Source: a virus. Taken from it: DNA of 64,000 nt. The notes beneath the pieces were generated by a model. That model was not told the origin of the DNA. It worked only from the letters and a program-made list of their open reading frames with translations, and did not search any database. The stretch is taken from the IMG/VR virus record IMGVR_UViG_3300040807_001487, positions 1-64,000 of that record. The stretch is one strand, 5' to 3'. Position 1 is the first letter of the stretch, and each line of letters opens with the position of its first letter. Of this stretch, positions 7,671 through 14,795 are shown piece after piece. The position numbers were made by a program, and so were the translations under genes.

Positions 7671-8646
7671 CAACCACTTAGATGTATTTAAAAAGCTTGG
7701 AATGAACTGTGAATGTTTTGGTGATAACATTTACTGCGTCTGTCCCGTGCATGAGGGCAGTGACAACCCAAGAGCATTCTCTTATTCTGCCGACAAAAAA
7801 ATATGGAAATGCTGGACAAAAGAATGTCAGGAACATTACAACAATGACATATTTGGCTTAATTAGGGGCGCACTGTCAAATCAGCGTGGATCAGAAGTAA
7901 ACTTTTCAGAAGCCTTGCAGTGGATTACAAGCAACTATAAATGTGATAGATCTTATGTTGCAAAACCTAAAGTAGAGGTTGAGTGTGAACTATCTAATAC
8001 TATAGATATGCTTAAGAGGAAGTCATACACAGATAATAGTAAAGAAGTAGATTTAGTATCTTATGACATACCATCACAATATTTTTTGTCAAGAGGTTTT
8101 TTAGACAGCACACTTTTGCACTTTGGGGTTGGAGACTACTATAATAAAGGTACGCTAAACGAAAGATCTATTATTCCTATTTATAATGACGATGGATCTA
8201 GTATCATTGGAGCAACCGCAAGATCCATAAAATCATATAGAACCCCGAAGTATTTGATATATCCAAAAGGTTTTGATAAAACATCTTATTTCTACAATTA
8301 CCACAGGGCCATACAGAAAGCAAGAGAAACTTCTACACTGTTCATAACAGAGGGTCAGGGCGATGTGTGGAAGATGTATGAATCTGGAGTAATAAATGCT
8401 GTTGGTCTATTTGGTAAAACGCTATCAGAAAAACAAGAATACAAATTAAACAAGATGGGAATAACACACGTTGTGGTATTACTTGACAACGATCAGGCAG
8501 GAAGAGAAGCAAAAGTAAAAATCAAAAGACAGCTTGGTAGAATGTATACAACAATTTTCCCTAAATTAATTAAGAACGATGTGGGGGATATGACTATCAA
8601 TCAAATTAAAGAGACTATCTTGAGCAACCTGAGAGGAATGTACTGA
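7636..8646 (+). CDS. DnaG-like DNA primase
   Basis: The 336-residue protein has an N-terminal CHC2-type zinc finger (CPVH at 36-39 with C59 and C64) and a TOPRIM catalytic domain: FITEGQGDVWK around residue 237, with the metal-binding glutamate, and LLDNDQAGREAK around 282-293 with the DxD. It is shorter than bacterial DnaG because the C-terminal helicase-interaction domain is missing, as is common in phages. The start at 7636 overlaps the helicase by 35 bases. It synthesises RNA primers for lagging-strand replication. Confidence 0.9.
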   Translation: MDLKKLKQTLSDNHLDVFKKLGMNCECFGDNIYCVCPVHEGSDNPRAFSYSADKKIWKCWTKECQEHYNNDIFGLIRGALSNQRGSEVNFSEALQWITSNYKCDRSYVAKPKVEVECELSNTIDMLKRKSYTDNSKEVDLVSYDIPSQYFLSRGFLDSTLLHFGVGDYYNKGTLNERSIIPIYNDDGSSIIGATARSIKSYRTPKYLIYPKGFDKTSYFYNYHRAIQKARETSTLFITEGQGDVWKMYESGVINAVGLFGKTLSEKQEYKLNKMGITHVVVLLDNDQAGREAKVKIKRQLGRMYTTIFPKLIKNDVGDMTINQIKETILSNLRGMY

Positions 8647-9347
8647 TGGTAAAAATTATTGGAATATCTGGAAGGAAACAGTCTGGCAAAAACACAGTCG
8701 CTAATTATATTATTGGTGATATATTGAAGTCTCAGGAAATGATACAGGATTTCGTTATCAATAACAATGGCGAGCTAGAAATAAAAACATCAGATTCTTC
8801 TGGTCATGTTGGGTGGGGAGTATTTAACGTACTTAGACATGACGAAGAATTTATTTCATATGCAGAAACTCAGCTTTGGCCCTATGTGAAGATATACCAT
8901 TTTGCAGACTACTTAAAGAAGATATGCGTCGATCTTTTTGACCTAACACCAAAACAAGTATATGGAACAGATGCTGATAAAAATGCCGACACAGAATATG
9001 ATATGACGGCAAGAGAATTTCTACAATATTTTGGCACTGATGTCATGCGTAAAATAAAAGATACAGTTTGGGTTGATTGTACAATTAAATCTATTGACAA
9101 ACAACAGCCAAAAATAGCACTGATACCAGACGTTAGATTTCCAAACGAGGTTGACGCAATACATCGCGCTGGAGGAACTGTCGTTAGACTAACAAGAGAC
9201 GTTTACAAGTCAGATCATAATTGTGAAACTTCGCTAGATCAAAATGTGTACAACTGGGATAACTTTGATCACATCATATACAATGATTCTTCGGAATTAT
9301 CTGATATGCTCACAAGTTTAGATTCATTGAAATGGCTATGGAGATAA
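8646..9347 (+). CDS. Deoxynucleoside monophosphate kinase (T4 gp1-like)
   Basis: The 233-residue protein has an N-terminal P-loop GRKQSGKNT (9-17) and the segment ADYLKKICVDLFDLTPKQVY, followed by TAREFLQYFGTDVMR and IPDVRFPNEVDAI, the signature of the phage dNMP kinase family. It phosphorylates dNMPs to dNDPs for DNA synthesis. An insertion of about 45 residues after the P-loop helix (NNNGELEIKTSDSSGHVGWG) appears to be a beta hairpin. It overlaps the primase stop codon by one base. Confidence 0.88.
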   Translation: MVKIIGISGRKQSGKNTVANYIIGDILKSQEMIQDFVINNNGELEIKTSDSSGHVGWGVFNVLRHDEEFISYAETQLWPYVKIYHFADYLKKICVDLFDLTPKQVYGTDADKNADTEYDMTAREFLQYFGTDVMRKIKDTVWVDCTIKSIDKQQPKIALIPDVRFPNEVDAIHRAGGTVVRLTRDVYKSDHNCETSLDQNVYNWDNFDHIIYNDSSELSDMLTSLDSLKWLWR

Positions 9348-9348
9348 C

Positions 9349-10374
9349 ATGTTAATTACTTATATCAGATCATCGTCTTACAACAACTACGCATATTGCC
9401 AGATGCAATACTTTATCACTTATGTTCTTGGGCATAGGTCTGTAAGTGGCAAAAAAGCAGAACTTGGGACTATTGTTCATAAAGTCATGGAATGTTTGGC
9501 TGGACTAAAGAAAGCGGACCAAGACGCTAGCGCACGTACCAAAAAGCTAAAAATAAAAGACGATGCCCTAAAAGAAGTATCGTGTCTTAGAAGTGAACTA
9601 CATTCTGAAGATCTTGTTTCTAGGCTGCTTGATGAAAGCTTCAAGTTTTACACAAGCACATCGGTTCACTCTTGGGACATGTCAGATAAACATATGTGTC
9701 ATAATCTAATATGGAAAACTCTAGAATATAACCAAGGACAATTTGATCCAAGGAAGCGAGACATCCTAGCACCAGAGCCTCATTTTGATATACCAATTGA
9801 AGAAGATTGGGCCAAATTTGAGTATAAGATGCCAGACGGAAAGACTATCAAGGGACAGTTGGCAATTAAGGGAACTATTGACCTTGTAACAACGATAGAT
9901 AAAGACACAATAGAAGTAATCGACTGGAAGACAGGGAGAAGATTAGATTGGGCAACTGGCGAAGAAAAGACATACGAAAAGCTATGTTCTGATCCACAGC
10001 TGTTATTGTACAACTATGCAATTTCCAAGCTTTTTCCAGAATACAAACAGGCAATTATGAGCATCTTCTTCATTAAAGATGGTGGCCCATTTAGCATGTG
10101 TTTTGACAAGTCGGACCAGCGAAAATTCCTTGATATGTTGAAGGACAGGTTTCAAGAAATACAGCAAAATAATGCCCCCAGACCCATTTCAAGCGACAGA
10201 AGTAACTGGAAATGCACAAAATTATGCCATTTTTGCAAAAACAACTGGCCGGGAACAGACGAAAATATGTGTATGTATATAGAGAAGCACCTTAAAACGA
10301 ATGGTATGGATGATACAATAAAACATTGCACAAGTAAAGGTTTTGATATAGGATTTTACGAGGCTCCGGGGTAA
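9349..10374 (+). CDS. Cas4/RecB-like PD-(D/E)XK exonuclease with iron-sulfur cysteines
   Basis: The 341-residue protein carries RecB-type nuclease motifs: GTIVHKVME (H44), IKGTIDLV (D178), IEVIDWKTG (D192 and K194) and QLLLYNYAI (Q217). One N-terminal cysteine (C17) and a C-terminal cluster (C289, C293, C296, C308) match the split four-cysteine arrangement that holds a 4Fe-4S cluster in Cas4/AddB-type enzymes. It probably resects DNA ends to make single strands for the RecA-like and annealing proteins of this arm. No Cas genes or CRISPR arrays are nearby, so a CRISPR role is not suggested. Confidence 0.85.
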   Translation: MLITYIRSSSYNNYAYCQMQYFITYVLGHRSVSGKKAELGTIVHKVMECLAGLKKADQDASARTKKLKIKDDALKEVSCLRSELHSEDLVSRLLDESFKFYTSTSVHSWDMSDKHMCHNLIWKTLEYNQGQFDPRKRDILAPEPHFDIPIEEDWAKFEYKMPDGKTIKGQLAIKGTIDLVTTIDKDTIEVIDWKTGRRLDWATGEEKTYEKLCSDPQLLLYNYAISKLFPEYKQAIMSIFFIKDGGPFSMCFDKSDQRKFLDMLKDRFQEIQQNNAPRPISSDRSNWKCTKLCHFCKNNWPGTDENMCMYIEKHLKTNGMDDTIKHCTSKGFDIGFYEAPG

Positions 10375-10378
10375 AAAA

Positions 10379-11230
10379 ATGGAAAAATTATTAACAATAG
10401 GAATGGCAACATATGATGATTTCGACGGTGTGTACTTTTCGGTACAAGCGTTGAGGCTATATCATGAAATATGCAAATCTAATGAAGTGGAAATTGTTGT
10501 TGTTGATAACAACCCACAGGGCCAACATGGTAAATCTCTTAATTCTTTTAAAAATTGGGTTCCTAATATAAGGTACGTACCATTCACCAACAAGAAAAGT
10601 ACAGCGGTAAGAAATGAAATATTCAAAAATGCAAACGGTAAATATACCATATCAATGGATTGCCATGTTTTATTTCTACCAAATGCTATAGATTCTCTGT
10701 TAGAATATTATTCAAAGAACCCAGACTGTAAAAATTTAGTTCAAGGACCAATGATTTATGATAATCTCACTGAATACGCAACGCATTTTAAGCCAACTTG
10801 GGGTGGTGATATGTATGGGCAGTGGGGAACGGACAAGGAAAAGTGTGAAAAGGGAGAACCTTTTGACATACCAATGATGGGACTTGGAACATTTTCTTGC
10901 GAAACCAAAAACTGGCTTGGGTTTAACGAAGCCTTTAAAGGTTTTGGTGGAGAAGAAGGTTATATACATGAAAAATTTAGGATCAACGGAGGAAGATCTT
11001 TGTGTCTACCATCGTTTAAGTGGATACATAGATTTGAAAGACCAAACGGTGTAAAATACCCACTGGCCTTAGAGGATAGAGTGTGGAATTATTTTGTTGG
11101 ATGGCTAGAGCTACACAAAGATCCAGAACACGAAATGGTAAAACAAATATATTCGTGGTTCAGCAATAGACTGCCACCAACAGTAATAGATAAAATTTTC
11201 GAAGGTGCTAAACAGCAAACAAACCTATAA
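10379..11230 (+). CDS. Glycosyltransferase, family 2-like
   Basis: The 283-residue protein has a GT-A fold signature. The N-terminal strand LLTIGMATYDD, the VEIVVVDNNPQG strand-loop (about 37-48), KSTAVRNEIFKNANGKYTIS and a degenerate metal motif SMDCHV (92-97) are all in the expected order. GFGGEEGYIHEKF near 200 is a likely acceptor/base region. It would transfer a sugar from a nucleotide-sugar donor; the target (virion protein, DNA or host glycan) is not evident. It lies directly downstream of the Cas4-like gene, at the beginning of the sugar-related insertions in the replication arm. Confidence 0.82.
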   Translation: MEKLLTIGMATYDDFDGVYFSVQALRLYHEICKSNEVEIVVVDNNPQGQHGKSLNSFKNWVPNIRYVPFTNKKSTAVRNEIFKNANGKYTISMDCHVLFLPNAIDSLLEYYSKNPDCKNLVQGPMIYDNLTEYATHFKPTWGGDMYGQWGTDKEKCEKGEPFDIPMMGLGTFSCETKNWLGFNEAFKGFGGEEGYIHEKFRINGGRSLCLPSFKWIHRFERPNGVKYPLALEDRVWNYFVGWLELHKDPEHEMVKQIYSWFSNRLPPTVIDKIFEGAKQQTNL

Positions 11231-11244
11231 CAAAGGAGATACTG

Positions 11245-12096
11245 ATGCCCATTCCATCGCGAAAAGACGGCGAAGATAGAAAAGCCTTTTTGTCAAGATG
11301 TATGTCTGACAACAAAATGCAAGAAGAATACAAAGACAACAAACAAAGAGTTGCTGTTTGCTTAAGTAAAGCAAGCGAGGGGCTAGACGTAATTGGACAA
11401 ACTGATTTTAAGTTTTACTTTGAAGAGTATGGATCAGAAGAAGAGTTAAATGAAAACAACTTTTATTGCCCAACAGAAGCAGAATATGAAGACTTTGGTG
11501 AAGAAACAGAGGAATGGGATATTTCTGTTGCCAAGCCGGGACTTTGGGAAAACATTAGAAAGAAAAAAGAACGAGAAGGTAAAAACTATAAGCCAGCAAA
11601 GAAGGGCGATCCAGATCGTCCAGACCCAGAAGCTTGGAAAAAGGCACAATCCCTTTGGGAGAAAACGGTATCTGAATATGAAGAAGGTCAGATGCAGAGA
11701 GAACAATTAATGAAGATGAATGAGCAACTTTCTGAAATAGCGAGTATGCTAGAAGGTGTAGAATTTGAAGATTGGACAAAGGATATGATTTCTAAATCAG
11801 AGATTTATATTCAGAATATTTATGACTTCGTAGAAGCTCACAAGGGTTATGCAGCAGAATATCAGGGTAGAAAAGTACAGCTTGGCAAACCATTTAGAAC
11901 GCCAAAGGGTCCAAAGAAGTTTAGCGTCTACGTTAAGAATGATAAAGGTAACGTAGTAAAGGTAAACTTTGGTGATCCGAATATGAAGATCAAGAAAAAT
12001 ATTCCAGAAAGAAGAAAGAGCTTTCGTGCCAGACATAATTGCGATAACCCCGGACCGCGATGGAAAGCAAGGTACTGGTCATGTCGAGCTTGGTAA
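11245..12096 (+). CDS. Phage protein with N-terminal MPIP-SRCM and C-terminal FRARHNCD motifs
   Basis: The 283-residue protein has two short conserved ends and a variable middle. The N-terminus (MPIPSRKDGEDRKAF, then SRCMSDNKM and RVAVCLSKA) resembles a peptide module seen in phage head or portal-linked proteins. The C-terminus (RRKSFRARHNCDNPGP, then KARYWSCRAW) is a compact cysteine/histidine-containing motif often found at the end of phage proteins of unknown role. The middle is acidic and helical with a DPDRPDPEAW segment. A good GGAGAT ribosome site precedes it. Metal binding by the H-x-C...C ending is possible. Confidence 0.6.
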   Translation: MPIPSRKDGEDRKAFLSRCMSDNKMQEEYKDNKQRVAVCLSKASEGLDVIGQTDFKFYFEEYGSEEELNENNFYCPTEAEYEDFGEETEEWDISVAKPGLWENIRKKKEREGKNYKPAKKGDPDRPDPEAWKKAQSLWEKTVSEYEEGQMQREQLMKMNEQLSEIASMLEGVEFEDWTKDMISKSEIYIQNIYDFVEAHKGYAAEYQGRKVQLGKPFRTPKGPKKFSVYVKNDKGNVVKVNFGDPNMKIKKNIPERRKSFRARHNCDNPGPRWKARYWSCRAW

Positions 12097-12305
12097 AAAA
12101 AGGGAAAGAACACTTAACAGAAAATAAGATGACCTACTGTGAACATTGGCGGTTCGCAGTGGGTCATGGGTTGGGGTGCATTAAAGCCGGTTTATATCTA
12201 TGTATACATGGATTTTTACCATGCTTCTATCGTCACGCTGGAAGCAAACTTGTTCATAGACTAGAAAAAGATTTTGTAGAGAGAGAAAATGAGCTTAATA
12301 AATAG
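12081..12305 (+). CDS. DUF6356-like small membrane protein
   Basis: The core is TYCEHWRFAVGHGLGCIKAG followed by LYLCIHGFLPCFYRHAGS and then KLVHRLEKDF, which matches the DUF6356 type of small phage/bacterial membrane proteins as I remember them. The middle is hydrophobic enough for one membrane-embedded helix. ATGs at 12060, 12081 and 12129 share the frame; 12081 has an AAGG eight bases upstream and was chosen, while 12129 starts exactly at the conserved core. Function unknown. Confidence 0.65.
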   Translation: MSSLVKKGKEHLTENKMTYCEHWRFAVGHGLGCIKAGLYLCIHGFLPCFYRHAGSKLVHRLEKDFVERENELNK

Positions 12306-12978
12306 AGTAGATGCTATTATAGGTAAAAAAGATATTGACAAGGTTTCATACCTTGAAAATAAAGTTTCATACGACGATGAATTATCTATCTTGGATATAG
12401 ATATCAAAACCATTTTACCTGAACCCCCAAAAAATAGCAGTCAGAAAACAAGAAAAGAATTAGAGCTAATCTCTGAAATGACTGAATCTAGGACGAGAAA
12501 AGAATTAGACCTAATCTATATAGTAGATAACGAACCGCTTGAACTATTTGAAAACTTTCTTCAAGCAAAAAATTTGCCATTTCCACACATAACTTTTATT
12601 GATTACTATAATGTGCTAGAACAATATATCTATGCACTAAAATATTATTTCAATAGAGCTAGACCAGAACAAGTAGCCCCATATTACAATCTAGATATAG
12701 ATATCTTGTACACGGATACTCATCAAACTCCATCTTATCCAAGTGGGCATACTATGTATTCTGAACTTGCCGCGCACATTGCGTCTGAGAAATATCCAGA
12801 ATACAAAGAAGACTTTTTTGAGTTGTCAAACTATTGTGGACTTGGTAGAATACTACAGGGTGTACATTATCCATCTGACAACGCCGCTAGCAGATTAGCT
12901 GTAAGTAAATTGTATCCATTGATAAAGGATTATTTAAATGAGCAAAACGGAGCCAATAAAACGCCCACTGACAGATAA
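12289..12978 (+). CDS. PAP2-family phosphatase
   Basis: The 229-residue protein contains all three PAP2 active-site motifs: KYYFNRARP (118-126), SYPSGHTMYS (149-158) and GRILQGVHYPSD (186-197) with the catalytic histidines. The family removes phosphate from lipid phosphates or sugar phosphates. No membrane helices are apparent, so it looks like a soluble class A acid-phosphatase type. Residues 54-83 contain a 15-residue tandem duplication (TRKELELISEM / TRKELDLIYIV). It sits at the head of the sulfotransferase-methyltransferase-glycosyltransferase group and may recycle a phosphate-bearing intermediate there. Confidence 0.88.
   Translation: MSLINRVDAIIGKKDIDKVSYLENKVSYDDELSILDIDIKTILPEPPKNSSQKTRKELELISEMTESRTRKELDLIYIVDNEPLELFENFLQAKNLPFPHITFIDYYNVLEQYIYALKYYFNRARPEQVAPYYNLDIDILYTDTHQTPSYPSGHTMYSELAAHIASEKYPEYKEDFFELSNYCGLGRILQGVHYPSDNAASRLAVSKLYPLIKDYLNEQNGANKTPTDR
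12451..12518 (+). repeat. 45-base tandem duplication inside the PAP2 gene
   Basis: Bases 12451-12473 and 12496-12518 are nearly identical (AGAAAAGAATTAGA is shared) with an offset of 45 bases, giving 15-residue tandem units in the region before the first phosphatase motif. It keeps the reading frame and does not disturb the catalytic core. Confidence 0.75.
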
Positions 12979-13021
12979 CCCAAGACCAAGCACGAAAGAG
13001 CCAAAAAAAAGGCCACTATAA
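12938..13021 (+). CDS. Tiny basic proline-rich peptide, 27 residues
   Basis: The frame opens with an ATG inside the 3' end of the PAP2 gene and is preceded by an AAAGGAT ribosome site at about 12924-12930. The product is rich in P, K and R (starts MSKTEPIKRPLTDNPRPSTK and ends EPKKRPL) and must be unstructured alone. The spacing of the ribosome site and the fit between neighbouring genes support translation; composition alone does not prove it. Function unknown. Confidence 0.45.
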   Translation: MSKTEPIKRPLTDNPRPSTKEPKKRPL

Positions 13022-13026
13022 ACTAA

Positions 13027-13536
13027 ATGAAAACATTTCTAGTTGTAGGCTTGGAAAGCTCTTGCACAAAATTTGTTTCAAATTTGCTAGCATTAAATTT
13101 GAATATTATTGATAAACCATTAATACGTTGGGACGGAAATGCCCCAATTGAAAATAATCAGTACAAGGTAGTACATAGAAGTTTGCCACATTGGCAAAGA
13201 GAAAATTTTATTTCTTTAGAATATGCATCGTCATTTGATAATATAATAATTTGCACTAGAGATTTTTATTGCTCACTGATAAGTAAAAATAAGATACACC
13301 AGCTAGACAAAGAAAAAGCCAAGTTAGAGCATGAGCGAGGCGTCTTATTGCTAAAAGAAATATTTAATTCACTAGAAGATAGGGTTACAATATTTTCATA
13401 TGAGTCATCATTCTTGCTTGGCGACTCCTATGTTAAAAAATTTTTACGCAAATTTCAAATCAATAACTATAACAAAGTGGAAATTCTGGACATTAACAGA
13501 AAGTATTTAATAAATGAATCACATATTTCAAAATAA
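13027..13536 (+). CDS. Sulfotransferase-like protein
   Basis: The 169-residue protein begins with VVGLESSCTKFVSNLL (6-21), a P-loop-like 5'-phosphosulfate-binding turn of the kind seen in phage and bacterial sulfotransferase-fold proteins, followed later by the strand DNIIICTRDFYCSLIS that resembles the 3'-phosphate-binding R-D-x2-x-S site. It is shorter than typical enzymes. It would move a sulfate group to a sugar or protein if active. Its 3' end overlaps the methyltransferase start by 23 bases, so both belong to one translation chain. Confidence 0.6.
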   Translation: MKTFLVVGLESSCTKFVSNLLALNLNIIDKPLIRWDGNAPIENNQYKVVHRSLPHWQRENFISLEYASSFDNIIICTRDFYCSLISKNKIHQLDKEKAKLEHERGVLLLKEIFNSLEDRVTIFSYESSFLLGDSYVKKFLRKFQINNYNKVEILDINRKYLINESHISK

Positions 13537-14077
13537 TAACTTTGGTGAAAATTGGTTTAGTTATCCTAAACTATATACTGATTTTGTTAAAATCGCTGCC
13601 GACAACTCAAAAATAGTGGAGGTAGGATGTTGGAAGGGAAAAAGTGCCGCCTACATGGCTGTAGAGATTATTAATTCAAAGAAAAAAATAGACTTCTATT
13701 GCGTTGATACTTGGCTGGGTTCAGATGAACATCAATCTGATAAATATGTAAAAACAAATTCCCTATACAATCTTTTTCTATCTAACATTGAACCAGTAAA
13801 ACATGTTATTCATCCAATTAGAAAAAATTCTATAGAAGCATCAAAAACATTTGAAGACTGTAGTTTAGATATAGTTTTTATAGATGCTAACCATTCATAC
13901 GAAGCCGTAAAAGAAGATATATTACATTGGATGCCAAAAATAAAGAAAAATGGAATAATGGCTGGACACGATTATCATCCAACTTGGTCTGGTGTAATTC
14001 AAGCCGTAAATGAAGTTATAGGTAAAGATAAAATTGAACAAAGAGATGGGTGCTGGGTTTTATGGAAAAAACAATAA
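13514..14077 (+). CDS. Class I SAM-dependent methyltransferase (Methyltransf_24-like)
   Basis: The 187-residue protein has motif I IVEVGCWKGKSAAYMA (34-49), the acidic loop YCVDTWLGSDEH after the next strand, and LDIVFIDANHSYEAVKEDI (118-136) followed by GIMAGHDYHPTW. This is the pattern of the Rossmann methyltransferases that sit beside glycosyltransferases in sugar clusters. The substrate is unknown; a sugar hydroxyl of a surface glycan is plausible from context. Confidence 0.82.
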   Translation: MNHIFQNNNFGENWFSYPKLYTDFVKIAADNSKIVEVGCWKGKSAAYMAVEIINSKKKIDFYCVDTWLGSDEHQSDKYVKTNSLYNLFLSNIEPVKHVIHPIRKNSIEASKTFEDCSLDIVFIDANHSYEAVKEDILHWMPKIKKNGIMAGHDYHPTWSGVIQAVNEVIGKDKIEQRDGCWVLWKKQ

Positions 14078-14784
14078 CTATATCCTTATATAATAGGCCA
14101 GATTATACCAGAAGAACACTTGAATATCTTTTCAGCTGCCATGGAGTTGAAGATTATGATGTTTCTATTTTTATCGAACCAGTTAGACAAGAAGTAATTA
14201 ATATAGCAGTTGATTATTCAAAAAAATTCAAAAACATAAATGTGTTTGTTAATAAAATAAGATTAGGGTGTAGTCGGAATATATTTCAATCATTGAGCTA
14301 TGCATTTGATAAATTACACAGCAGCTTCAATATACACGTTGAAGACGACGTATTACTAGGAAAAGATGCTCTGAATTATTTTGATTGGTGTAACCAAACT
14401 TATTACAAAGACGATGATGTATTTACTGTTTCATCTTACGAAAGATCACAAATAGAAGACAAAGATCAAACAAATTTAGTAAAAAGACATTGCTGGTTTA
14501 TCCCTTGGGGCTGGGCAACTTGGTCTAACAGGTGGCAGGGTGGTTTTAAGAAAGAATTATTGGATAAAATTTCTCAAAAACAATACGAAAGCTGGGATTG
14601 TCACACTAATAAAATTAGAAATGGTAGATATGAGATTAGACCAGTAATTGCAAGATCTCAAAACATAGGAGCAGAGGGTGGAATTCATGTTCCAAGCGCT
14701 GCATGGCATAAAAAAAATCAGTATAATGACTATTGGATAGAAAGTATTGGTGAATACGTAACACATTTTGAAGAATTAATTTGA
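14062..14784 (+). CDS. Glycosyltransferase-like protein (GT-A fold)
   Basis: The protein has about 240 residues. It starts KTITISLYNRPDYTRRTLEYL, which is the nucleotide-sugar-binding N-terminus of GT-A enzymes, and carries a metal motif HVEDDVLLG near 95-103. A C-terminal tryptophan-rich block (WFIPWGWATWSNRW) is typical of GT13/GT2-like phage transferases. The ATG at 14062 gives a better N-terminus than the in-frame GTG at 14050. It overlaps the methyltransferase and ends just before the polymerase gene. Confidence 0.75.
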   Translation: MEKTITISLYNRPDYTRRTLEYLFSCHGVEDYDVSIFIEPVRQEVINIAVDYSKKFKNINVFVNKIRLGCSRNIFQSLSYAFDKLHSSFNIHVEDDVLLGKDALNYFDWCNQTYYKDDDVFTVSSYERSQIEDKDQTNLVKRHCWFIPWGWATWSNRWQGGFKKELLDKISQKQYESWDCHTNKIRNGRYEIRPVIARSQNIGAEGGIHVPSAAWHKKNQYNDYWIESIGEYVTHFEELI

Positions 14785-14795
14785 AAGGAAATACT

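Noticed and set aside
9349-10374. CRISPR-associated Cas4
   Set aside because: There is no repeat-spacer array or other cas gene in the window. The nuclease fits a phage recombination enzyme better.
11446-11710. Several 75-86-residue frames on both strands inside the 11245 gene
   Set aside because: They are shadows of an AT-rich, lysine/glutamate-rich coding region, with no ribosome sites or recognisable content.
14050-14784. GTG start at 14050 for the GT-A enzyme
   Set aside because: The ATG at 14062 begins at the conserved strand and is the more common start. The GTG adds only four residues (VLGF).
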